Of a stretch of DNA of 64,000 nucleotides, positions 24,449 through 31,921 are shown one piece after another. The DNA comes from Amycolatopsis umgeniensis (GTDB lineage: Bacteria; Actinomycetota; Actinomycetes; Mycobacteriales; Pseudonocardiaceae), in NCBI RefSeq assembly GCF_014205155.1, contig NZ_JACHMX010000001.1, positions 6,944,001 through 7,008,000 of the forward strand, in the 5' to 3' direction. The position numbers and the translations under genes were made by a program. Below the pieces are notes generated by a model. The model saw only the letters and a program-made list of their open reading frames with translations, ran no database searches and was not told the DNA's origin. The stretch's first letter is position 1; the number at the start of each line of letters is the position of its first letter.

Positions 24449-25824
24449 CTCAGATCCATCACCCAGCCGCACCGTCCGCCGCGCCGGGTAACGGAGGCGA
24501 TGCCGAGCAGCGGCTACGCGCCCGGCTCCGGCAGGCGCTGACCACGGACCTGCCCGGCCGGGTCGAGACCGTGTCCCTTGCGAGCGGCGGCGGGGTGAGC
24601 GCGGCGCGGCGTCGCGAGATCGGCCGCGGCGTCCTCGACACCGCGGTCGCCGGGCACAGCGAGGCTGAACTTCTGGCCGGGCGTGCCCTGGTGGATTCGG
24701 CAACGGAACAGCGGGTCGTCGACCAGGTTCTGGACGAGGTGTTCGGCTTGGGCGGGCTGCAGCCGCTGCTGGCGGATCGCTTGGTGGAGACGATCGCGGT
24801 CAACCGCTTCGACCGGGTATTCGTGCAGTACAACGACGGCCGCCGCGCCCAGGTGGCCCCGGTGGCGGCGTCGAACCTCGAACTCACCGACCTGATCCGC
24901 ACTCTCGCGGCCCGGGCGTCGTCGGAGGAGCGCCGGTTCGACCGCGGCAGTCCGGCGCTGAACCTCCAGCTCCCCGGCGGCGAGCGGCTCTTCGCGGTCC
25001 TCGGCCTCACAGCGGGTGGAGTGACGGCGTGCACGATCCGCCGGCACGGCTACCTCACCGCCACGCTCCCACAGCTGCGTCGTCGCGGCACCCTCGACAT
25101 AGGGCTGGAGCGGTTCTTGCGCGCGATGGTGCGTGCGCGGAAGAACGTGCTGATCACCGGTGGCACCGGCGCCGGGAAGACCACGCTCCTGCGGGGCCTG
25201 GCCGCGGAGATGGACCCGCTGGAGCGGATCGTCACGGTGGAGGACGCCTTCGAACTCGGTCTCGACCGGGATCCCGAGCTGCACGCCGATGTCACCGCCT
25301 TGCAGGCCCGCGAGGCCAATGTCGAGGGTGAGGGTGCCATCGATCAGGCGGAGCTGGTCCGGTGGGGGCTGCGGATGTCCCCGGACCGGGTCATCGTCGG
25401 GGAGATCCGCGGGTCTGAGGTCATCCCGATGTGCAACGCCATGTCGCAGGGCAATGACGGCTCAATGGCCACCCTTCACGCCAGTAGTTCGAAGATCGCG
25501 TTCACCCGCCTCGCGTCCTACGCCGCCCAGGGACCGGAGCGGCTCCCGTTGGAGGCCACTGCGCTGCTCGTCGCCTCTGCGGTGCATTTCGTGGTTCACC
25601 TCGATCGGGCCGTCGATCGGAGGACACGGGTGATCGCCTCGATCCGCGAGGTGATCGATGCCGAGGACGGGGCGGTGATCTCCAACGAGGTCTACCGCCG
25701 CGGCCCGGACCGCCGCGCCGTCCCGGTGGCCGGTGCCTTACGCGCCGACACCCTCGACGACCTCGCCGCCGCCGGATTCGATCCCGATCTGCTGGCCCGT
25801 CCGGAGGGGTGGTGGACGCCATGA
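24445..25824 (+). CDS. cpaF: CpaF/TadA secretion ATPase
   Basis: A 459-residue GspE-family motor ATPase. It has a helical N-terminal domain, then the Walker A GGTGAGKTTLLRG (about residues 238-250), an Asp box around ERIVTVEDAFELG, and the Walker B/His-box region MSPDRVIVGEIRGSEVIPM and GSMATLHASS. It powers assembly of the Flp pilus at the inner face of the membrane. It is coupled to the CpaE-like gene (4-bp overlap) and to tadB (ATGA). Length and motifs are complete. Confidence 0.93.
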   Translation: MTQIHHPAAPSAAPGNGGDAEQRLRARLRQALTTDLPGRVETVSLASGGGVSAARRREIGRGVLDTAVAGHSEAELLAGRALVDSATEQRVVDQVLDEVFGLGGLQPLLADRLVETIAVNRFDRVFVQYNDGRRAQVAPVAASNLELTDLIRTLAARASSEERRFDRGSPALNLQLPGGERLFAVLGLTAGGVTACTIRRHGYLTATLPQLRRRGTLDIGLERFLRAMVRARKNVLITGGTGAGKTTLLRGLAAEMDPLERIVTVEDAFELGLDRDPELHADVTALQAREANVEGEGAIDQAELVRWGLRMSPDRVIVGEIRGSEVIPMCNAMSQGNDGSMATLHASSSKIAFTRLASYAAQGPERLPLEATALLVASAVHFVVHLDRAVDRRTRVIASIREVIDAEDGAVISNEVYRRGPDRRAVPVAGALRADTLDDLAAAGFDPDLLARPEGWWTP

Positions 25825-26744
25825 GCATCGACAGCACCACCATGATCGCCGCCGCGCTCGGCTTGGGCACTGCTGTCGGCCTGCTGCTGATCGTGTCCGC
25901 CTGGCGCCGGCCCGCGGCGGTGTCCTCGCGCTCTCACCCGCTGCTGCGCTCCGCACGCCCTCGGGTCGGCGACCGGCGGGGGCTGCCGCGCCTGGCCGTA
26001 GTCATCGGCGCGGGCGTGCTGACCGGCGCCGCAACCGGCTGGGTGGTCGGCGCGGTGCTGGCCGCCGCTGCAGCGTGGTTCCTGCCGCAGCTGGTCGGCC
26101 CGGACCGCGCCCACGCCCGCCGGGTCGCGCGGATCGAGGCGATCGCGTCGTGGACGGAGATGCTGCGCGATGTCCTGTCCGCCGCGGCGGGGCTCGAGCA
26201 AGCCGTCCTCGCCACCGCCGGCCTCGCGCCTGCGGCGATCCGCGGCGAGGTCGCCACGCTGGCAGCGAGGCTGGAAAGCGGGCAGCGCCTGGCGCCGGCG
26301 TTGCGGGCCCTCGCGCGCGAGCTGGACGACCCGACCGCGGACCTCATCCTCGCCGCTCTCGTGCTCGCGGCCGAGCACCAGGCCCGTCAGCTCGGCGACC
26401 TGCTCGGCTCTCTGGCCACCACCGCCCGCGAGCAGGCCGCGATGCGGATGCGGGTGGAGACCGGCCGCGCGAGGACTCGGACTTCGGTGCGGGTCATCGT
26501 CGCCACCACTCTCGGCTTCGCTGTCGGGGTTGTGGTGTTCAACCGTGCCTATCTCGACGTCTACAACACCGCCACCGGCCAGCTCGTCCTGCTGCTCATC
26601 GCGAGCTTGTTCGCGGCCGGGTTCGCCTGGCTCGCCCGGATCGCGACCGGCGGACGGCGACCACGGGTACTCGCCCTGGACACCCCGGACGCCACCGGTG
26701 CGCGAGAGGGCGCAGCGACCGCCGGTGGAGGTGAGCGCTCATGA
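25821..26744 (+). CDS. tadB: TadB (type II secretion F-domain membrane protein)
   Basis: A 307-residue inner-membrane protein with an N-terminal helix (MIAAALGLGTAVGLLLIV), a helical pair (LAVVIGAGVLTGAATGWVVG), a cytoplasmic T2SSF domain (AGLEQAVLATAGLAPAAIRG ... LDDPTADLILAALVLAAEH) and a C-terminal helix pair. With TadC it forms the platform acted on by CpaF. The ATG at 25821 overlaps the cpaF stop; its stop overlaps tadC. Confidence 0.9.
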   Translation: MSIDSTTMIAAALGLGTAVGLLLIVSAWRRPAAVSSRSHPLLRSARPRVGDRRGLPRLAVVIGAGVLTGAATGWVVGAVLAAAAAWFLPQLVGPDRAHARRVARIEAIASWTEMLRDVLSAAAGLEQAVLATAGLAPAAIRGEVATLAARLESGQRLAPALRALARELDDPTADLILAALVLAAEHQARQLGDLLGSLATTAREQAAMRMRVETGRARTRTSVRVIVATTLGFAVGVVVFNRAYLDVYNTATGQLVLLLIASLFAAGFAWLARIATGGRRPRVLALDTPDATGAREGAATAGGGERS

Positions 26745-27634
26745 TCCCCGCTCTCGTGTTCGGTACGGGCGCCGGCGCCGGGCTGTGGCTGTTGCTGGTC
26801 TGGGCCGTGCCACCCCGCCCGGCGCTGAGCGAGCGGCTCGCGCAGGTCAGCGCCGGGCGGCCGACTACGCCGATCGTCCTGACCGGCGACGCCGCGTGGG
26901 TGCGCGCCTGGGGCCGCGTGTTCGTGCCCGGCCTGCGGATGCTCGGGCTGCCCGGTACGAAGATCGAGGCCGATCTGCGGGTCACCGGCCGCGGCGCCGA
27001 CACCCATCTGGCATCCAAAGCCCTGCTCGCCATGTCCGGGCTGCTGGCGCCCTGGCTCCTGCAAGCCTTGCTGGCGCTGGGCGGGCTGTCGCTCGGAGTG
27101 GAGGTGCCGCTGCTCGGCGGGCTCGTGCTCGCCGCGCTCGGCTTCCTGGCCCCGGACCTCGAGGTCCGTGCCAAAGCCACCCGGTCGCGGCGCGAGTTCC
27201 GCGACGCACTCTCGGCTTTCCTCGACCTCGTCTGGATCACCCTCGCCGGGGGAGCCGGGGTCGAGGCCGCTCTCGGTGATGCCGCGGCCGTCGGGACGGG
27301 GCCGGCGTTCGACAAGATCCGCCGCGCGCTGCACGCCGCCCAGCTGACCCGCACCACGTCGTGGGCCACGCTGCGCCGGCTCGGCGAGGAACTCGACATC
27401 ACCGAGCTCGCCGAACTCGCCGCGTCGATCTCCCTGGCTGGGACCGAAGGTGCTCGCGTACGCGCGTCCCTTGCGGCGAAAGCCCAAGCGCTGCGGACTC
27501 ATCAGGTCACCGACGCCGAAACCGATGCCCAGGCCGCCACCGAACGCATGGCACTGCCGGTGACGTTGCTGTTCCTCGGATTCTTGGGATTCATCGCCTA
27601 TCCCGCGGTCATCCAGGTCCTCCACGGGCTTTGA
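26741..27634 (+). CDS. tadC: TadC (type II secretion F-domain membrane protein)
   Basis: A 297-residue membrane protein paired with TadB. The N-terminal helix is LVFGTGAGAGLWLLLVWAV, with helices at LLAPWLLQALLALGGLSLG and the C-terminus (LPVTLLFLGFLGFIAYPAVIQVL). The cytoplasmic F domain contains RREFRDALSAFLDLVWITLAGG and ITELAELAASISLAG. It sits at the base of the pilus machine. ATG at 26741 overlaps the tadB stop. Confidence 0.9.
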   Translation: MIPALVFGTGAGAGLWLLLVWAVPPRPALSERLAQVSAGRPTTPIVLTGDAAWVRAWGRVFVPGLRMLGLPGTKIEADLRVTGRGADTHLASKALLAMSGLLAPWLLQALLALGGLSLGVEVPLLGGLVLAALGFLAPDLEVRAKATRSRREFRDALSAFLDLVWITLAGGAGVEAALGDAAAVGTGPAFDKIRRALHAAQLTRTTSWATLRRLGEELDITELAELAASISLAGTEGARVRASLAAKAQALRTHQVTDAETDAQAATERMALPVTLLFLGFLGFIAYPAVIQVLHGL

Positions 27635-27684
27635 ACCGCGTTGAGTCACGGCGAGAAGCCTTGCTAGGAAAGGAAGAAGGAGTC

Positions 27685-27882
27685 ATGAAACAATATGTCC
27701 GTACGATATGGACAGTCGTCTCGGCGAGGATCGCCGTGCTGCGAGCCGAACCTGAGCGCGGCGAGATCACCACCACTGTCATCGTCACCGCCCTGATGGC
27801 TATCGCCGCGATCGCGATCATCGCGATCATCGTCGCGAAACTGACCGAGAAGGCCAATTCGATCAACCTCGGGATCGGCTGA
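27685..27882 (+). CDS. flp: Flp-type major pilin
   Basis: A 65-residue prepilin: a short basic leader, RGEITTTVIVTALMAIAAIAIIAIIV with a conserved Glu five residues into the mature region, then a small charged tail (AKLTEKANSINLGIG). Cleavage by the prepilin peptidase at 20.2 kb is expected just before the hydrophobic helix, after the RGE-type motif. The ATG at 27685 has AAGAAGGAG upstream. It is too short for many gene callers. It is the likely structural subunit of the Tad pilus. Confidence 0.88.
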   Translation: MKQYVRTIWTVVSARIAVLRAEPERGEITTTVIVTALMAIAAIAIIAIIVAKLTEKANSINLGIG

Positions 27883-27884
27883 TC

Positions 27885-28382
27885 ATGCCGGCCCGACACG
27901 CCTCGGGGCGGCGGCCTCGTGGCCCGCTGACCCGGCGCCTTCGCCGTGCGTTGTCCGGAGATCGGGGCGAGGTCACCGTCGAACTGGTCATCGCGACACC
28001 ACTGCTTCTGCTGGCGCTACTGGCGATCATCCAGTTCGCCGTGTGGTCCCACGCGACTCACGTCGCCCAGACCGCCGCCTCGCAAGCCCTCGCCGCGGCC
28101 CGCGTCCAGCACGGCACCGCCGGCGCCGGACACGCCGCGGGACAGCGGCTGCTCGACGACCTCGCCGCCGGCCCACTACGCGACCCGCGGCTCACCGTGG
28201 TCCGGGACGCGACCTCGGTGTCGGTGAGTGTCCGTGGCGAGGCCGCCGCGGTCCTGCCCGGTGTGCAGCTGCACGTGCACGCCGAAACCATCGGCGAGGT
28301 CGAGCGCTTCGTGCCCAACGTCTACGAACTCACGAATTCTGAAGTCCTTAGCTTCGAGGACCTAAGCGGTGGAGGTGGCTGA
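27885..28382 (+). CDS. tadE: TadE-like pseudopilin
   Basis: A 165-residue protein. The basic N-terminus is followed by GDRGEVTVELVIATPLLLLALLAIIQFAVW, the TadE signature with Glu in the helix, and a periplasmic-side domain (HVAQTAASQALAAARVQHG). Pseudopilins are processed by the same peptidase and prime the fibre. Starts 2 bp after the flp stop. The C-terminal tail beyond EVERFVPNVYE is low in GC and borders the antisense insertion at 28.4-29.0 kb, so it may have been altered. Confidence 0.85.
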   Translation: MPARHASGRRPRGPLTRRLRRALSGDRGEVTVELVIATPLLLLALLAIIQFAVWSHATHVAQTAASQALAAARVQHGTAGAGHAAGQRLLDDLAAGPLRDPRLTVVRDATSVSVSVRGEAAAVLPGVQLHVHAETIGEVERFVPNVYELTNSEVLSFEDLSGGGG

Positions 28383-28429
28383 TGAAGGTAGTCCCACCCT
28401 TCAGCTCAGGGACGCAACGATGTTCCGTC

Positions 28430-28987
28430 TCAGAGCGTGGTCCACAGTCCTGCCGGGTGCTGTGCGCTGGACAGCCAGAGATGGGGCTGGAGGTCTTCGT
28501 ACTCCGTGGCAAATCCTTGCTGTCCGGGGAAGCGACCTTCGCGGTCAGGCCAGAGCATCTGCAGGAAGGGCACTGCTGGACTGGTATTGCGGTAGAAGCT
28601 CACATTGACCCCAAAAAGCTTTCGCCGCCAACTCTCATCGACTGGTCGAAGCGCAACTGCGAGAGACTTAAGGATCTCGTCGCGCTCCTCGTTGGCTGCC
28701 ATCGGGCGCCCGGCAGCAGCTTGGTCTGCTGCGGCCTGAAGGCAGCGATGAGCAATGTCATTGGGCAAACCAAAAATAGCGACTTCTGGCGATCGATACG
28801 TGTGCCACAGGCCGGTTGTAAATGCCCAGCCGGCAGTCTCGTGGTCCTCCAGAATCATGACCACGTGGACACCCTTGTCACGAACGTTCTTGACTGTGTC
28901 GGTGTCGATGGCATCGAGTCGCTCGCGCGAGTCGGCATCCAGGCATATAAGACAACGACAAGTATCCAGGTTGGTCATGCGCGGCAT
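28430..28987 (-). CDS. DUF4262 protein inserted antisense in the Tad locus
   Basis: A 185-residue soluble protein with GVHVVMILEDHETAGWAFTTGLWHTYRSPEVAIFGLP, the DUF4262 signature, and a CRCLIC motif near the start. The family has no established function and is common as isolated cargo in actinomycetes. It lies on the opposite strand between tadE and the next Tad gene, in DNA of clearly lower GC, consistent with later insertion. ATG at 28987 has AGGGAG upstream and is preferred over longer frames. Confidence 0.8.
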   Translation of the reverse strand: MPRMTNLDTCRCLICLDADSRERLDAIDTDTVKNVRDKGVHVVMILEDHETAGWAFTTGLWHTYRSPEVAIFGLPNDIAHRCLQAAADQAAAGRPMAANEERDEILKSLAVALRPVDESWRRKLFGVNVSFYRNTSPAVPFLQMLWPDREGRFPGQQGFATEYEDLQPHLWLSSAQHPAGLWTTL

Positions 28988-29141
28988 GGTACTCCCTGTA
29001 TTCAGAGGTTGACACAGTGCGGCGACCTTGACTACGCGAAGATCATCTTTGTGCTCATGGCACTGCTCAGTCGCCCCAATATCGGATGAACTTTCCTTAC
29101 CCAGAGCCAGCTTCTGGTGCGAGACCGACAGGAGTCTCCTG

Positions 29142-30077
29142 ATGGGCAACCTCAGTCATTCGCCGGTGCTCGACGGCGTGTTCTCGGACGGACCGGACAC
29201 CGTGCTGCTCCACCCCGCCGTCACCACGCGCCGCTGGCGGCGCCGGCGGATCCTCGCTGCCACGCGTTCGAGCACTGTCCTGAAAGGACTAGGCGGGGTC
29301 ACTGTCGTGGGATTCGCACTGGTGGCGGGAAGTGGATTCGCCGGGAAGTTCATTTTCACCGCCGTGGTGCTGATCGTCGTGCTCGCAGGCTGGCGCGCCG
29401 CGTGCGGGTCCCGCGGGTACCGGAGGCTGCACGAGTCAGCTCCTGGGGCCCGGTTGCGCCGCGGCGAAGGTTGGCGCAGCAGGGATTTCGCCGACCTTGA
29501 GGCCGATACCGCGAGACTGGTGCGGGAACTGCTGGCCGGTGTCGACGAGCTGCACCGAACACCCGCCCGCGCCTGGATCGACCCCACCCTTCCCGGTGAG
29601 GCGCACCGGGTGGTGTGGGAAGCCTTGTGCTGTCTGGACCGTAGCCGCGACGCGCGAGCCCTCGCCGAGGAACTCGCCACCGATCCCGACGCCGGCGAGG
29701 ACCTGGTGGCCGCGGCACGCCAGGCGGTCACCAGGATCGACCACGACCTGGGCGAGGTCGCCCGGCATCTGCGCGGCTGCCTGCTGCTGACCCGCGCGTG
29801 GGAAGCGAAACTGCGGCGCACCGACCTGGCTCACCGCATCGATCGTGTCCTGGCCGTGCTGCCGGGCCGCGAGGAGCTTCGCGGCCTGACCGGAGCTGCG
29901 GAACTGCTGCCGCGGAACGTGTTCGCTCACGTCACCGCCGCCCGCGACCTCACCCAAGCCGGGGAATTCTCCTGGGAACGGCCACCCTCGCAGTGGCCCA
30001 GGCTCACGCTGCTGCCACCGCACCGTCCGCCCACACCGCCCACGACTGGCGACCAGGCAAGGGAGAGGCAGTCGTGA
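29142..30077 (+). CDS. Tad-locus membrane protein of unknown function
   Basis: A 311-residue protein with two adjacent transmembrane helices near residues 50-95 ([33 protein letters not shown]) and a long helical cytoplasmic region ([24 protein letters not shown] ... [23 protein letters not shown]). The ATG at 29142 follows AGGAG; the longer frame into the insertion is rejected. Coupled to the next TadE-like gene by a GTGA overlap. No family name was recognised. Confidence 0.75.
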   Translation: MGNLSHSPVLDGVFSDGPDTVLLHPAVTTRRWRRRRILAATRSSTVLKGLGGVTVVGFALVAGSGFAGKFIFTAVVLIVVLAGWRAACGSRGYRRLHESAPGARLRRGEGWRSRDFADLEADTARLVRELLAGVDELHRTPARAWIDPTLPGEAHRVVWEALCCLDRSRDARALAEELATDPDAGEDLVAAARQAVTRIDHDLGEVARHLRGCLLLTRAWEAKLRRTDLAHRIDRVLAVLPGREELRGLTGAAELLPRNVFAHVTAARDLTQAGEFSWERPPSQWPRLTLLPPHRPPTPPTTGDQARERQS

Positions 30078-30541
30078 CGCGGCGAGGAAGCCGGCCGGTC
30101 GCAGGGGTACGGGCCTGGTGGCGTGCCGAGAGTGGCTCGGTGACCGCCGAAGCTGTCCTGCTGACGCCGGTGCTGGTCATGCTGCTGGTGTTGCTGGCCG
30201 TGGTGGTGCATCGCGGTGTCGCCGCGCGGCTGCGGCTCGACGACGCAGCCCACCAGGCCGCCCGCGCCGCCAGCCTGCACCGCACCACCACGGCCGCCGC
30301 CACCGCCGCTCGCGACACCGCCGGCGCCGCGCTGGCCCAGGCGGGTGTGGTGTGCCGCGACGTGACGACCACGATGTCCGGCACGCTGGCTCCTGCCAGT
30401 GCGGTGACCGTGCACGTGCGCTGCACCGTGGACTTCGGACAAGCCGTCCTGCTCGGTGTTCCCGGCGGGAAGACCCTGGTCTCGTCCGCCAGCGAAGTCG
30501 TCGACACCTACCGGTCCCAGGCCCGGCGGGGTGGTGCCTGA
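30074..30541 (+). CDS. TadE-like pseudopilin (second)
   Basis: A 155-residue protein: a basic leader, [32 protein letters not shown], the TadE/TadF-type helix with the conserved Glu replaced in register by A-E, then an extracytoplasmic domain with cysteines at VCRD and RCTVDF. GTG at 30074 overlaps the preceding stop. Probably a minor pilin. Confidence 0.85.
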   Translation: MTRRGSRPVAGVRAWWRAESGSVTAEAVLLTPVLVMLLVLLAVVVHRGVAARLRLDDAAHQAARAASLHRTTTAAATAARDTAGAALAQAGVVCRDVTTTMSGTLAPASAVTVHVRCTVDFGQAVLLGVPGGKTLVSSASEVVDTYRSQARRGGA

Positions 30542-30549
30542 TGGCGTTG

Positions 30550-31104
30550 TCAGCGCACGAGCGGAAGCGCGGGAACGCAGGCGCGGAGCTGCGCGCCGGT
30601 CAGCGTCCGATGCTCGAGCAACGCCTCGGCGATACGGCCGATGTCGGTCCAGTGCCGGTCCACGAGGTCCTGCGCGATCTCAGCCCACAGATCGGGCTGC
30701 CGGTCGGAGAACCCGTAGGCCCGGCGGGCTTGGGCGATCAGTGCGAGGTCGTCGTGTCCGCCGTGCAGATAGGCGCCGAGACGGACGTCTTCCACGGTCA
30801 CACCCTCATCGAGCCAACCGTCAGCACTGATCGCCTCGAAGACATAGCGAGCCTGAGCGAGCGGCCCTGCGTGCGCGACGACCGCCACCGAGGACAGGTC
30901 GACCCGGCGCGGCCGGACAGCGGTGAAACCAGCACGCCCGGCACCACGGGGCCGCAGCGTGACGTAGCGCAGCGACCGGCCCTGCAACAGGTAGACGATC
31001 GCGTGCGCGGCCTCGTGCCCGGTACACCCGCGTACCGGCTGCGCAGGTGGTGGAGTGCGGAGGAAGGCCGGGTGACCGCGTTCGTGCTCGCGCTCCTGAT
31101 CGGG
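30550..31104 (-). pseudogene. M41-like HEAAH metallopeptidase fragment without a start codon
   Basis: The minus-strand frame is open from the TAA at 31105-31107 to the stop at 30550. It encodes GHEAAHAIVYLLQGRSLRYVTLRPRG, a zinc HExxH motif in FtsH/M41 style, then a helical body (AGPLAQARYVFEAISADGW). No ATG, GTG or TTG precedes the HEAAH motif; the first candidate, TTG at 30987, would delete it. The motif's first His codon is exactly opposite the GTG start of the TadG-like gene (31015-31017). It is therefore a truncated or start-less relic inserted antisense between two Tad genes. Confidence 0.6.
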
Positions 31105-31461
31105 TTACTCGCGCTGACCGGGCTGAGCCTGGACGGCGGACTCGCCCTGGCGAGCAAGATCCGGGCCGGAGGGCAGGCCGAGTCCGCCGCCCGCGCCGGC
31201 GCCCAGGCGCTCGACCTCGCCGCCTACCGCGCCAACGGCACCGTCCGAATCGATCCGGCCCGGGCGCGTGACCTGGCGCAGCGGTACCTGGCCAGCGTCG
31301 GCGCGACCGGCACCGTCGCGGTGGCCGGGGACACGGTGACCGTCAAGGTCACCGCCACCTACCAGACCCAACTGCTGTCGCTGGCCGGGATCGACGACAT
31401 CCACACCCACGGGCGGGGCGCAGCACATCCGCAGCGCGGGGTCACCGGCATCGAGCCCTGA
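31015..31461 (+). CDS. TadG-like protein (Rv3654c type)
   Basis: A 148-residue protein. RRWWSAEEGRVTAFVLALLIGLLALTGLSLDGGLALASKIRAGGQAE carries the helix and DGG motif of actinobacterial TadG-like minor pilins, followed by a beta-rich domain ending at THGRG. GTG at 31015 is the only nearby start in frame; it overlaps the antisense metallopeptidase frame. Upstream sequence is a long open frame of no coding likelihood. Confidence 0.8.
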   Translation: MPGTPAYRLRRWWSAEEGRVTAFVLALLIGLLALTGLSLDGGLALASKIRAGGQAESAARAGAQALDLAAYRANGTVRIDPARARDLAQRYLASVGATGTVAVAGDTVTVKVTATYQTQLLSLAGIDDIHTHGRGAAHPQRGVTGIEP

Positions 31462-31495
31462 CCCACGGCCTGCCAACGGAAGGGAGAGCACCGGG

Positions 31496-31921
31496 ATGGT
31501 CACCACAGACGAAGAGATCGCCCGCCGTCTGGAGAAAACAGACGCCGCGCGCAGTGCCCGCCGCCAGCGAGCGGCGGCCACCGTCGGGGAGCTGGCTCGC
31601 CGGCACACCGAATTGGCCGGGCAGCTCGCCGACCTCGAACGCGAGCTCGGCGAGGTCCTCACCGCGGCCGGTGACGTCATCGACTTGCCCGAGCTCGCCG
31701 CGGTCACCGACGTTCCCGCCACCGACCTCACCCACTGGCGCGACCAGGCAGCCAGGGTTGTCCGCGGCGGCAAACGTAAACGCCCCAGCATCGCGAAGAA
31801 GAGCGGCTCCTCCGGCAAGGACTCCCCGGAGGTCACCGCACCACGCGCCACCCGGCCCACCGCGCCCGCACCTGAAGCCGGCAGCGATGGCGGGGCAGCC
31901 CTCGCCGCGGCGAGTAGCTGA
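31496..31921 (+). CDS. Small coiled-coil protein
   Basis: A 141-residue protein with a heptad-like helix (IARRLEKTDAARSARRQRAAATVGELARRHTELAGQLADLERELGEVL), a short domain (DVIDLPELAAVTDVPATDLTHW) that resembles a winged-helix specificity helix, and a lysine-rich tail (GGKRKRPSIAKK). ATG/GTG at 31496 follows AAGGGAG. Its last base overlaps the start of the LysM-BTAD gene. A DNA- or protein-binding accessory is possible; unrecognised family. Confidence 0.65.
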   Translation: MVTTDEEIARRLEKTDAARSARRQRAAATVGELARRHTELAGQLADLERELGEVLTAAGDVIDLPELAAVTDVPATDLTHWRDQAARVVRGGKRKRPSIAKKSGSSGKDSPEVTAPRATRPTAPAPEAGSDGGAALAAASS

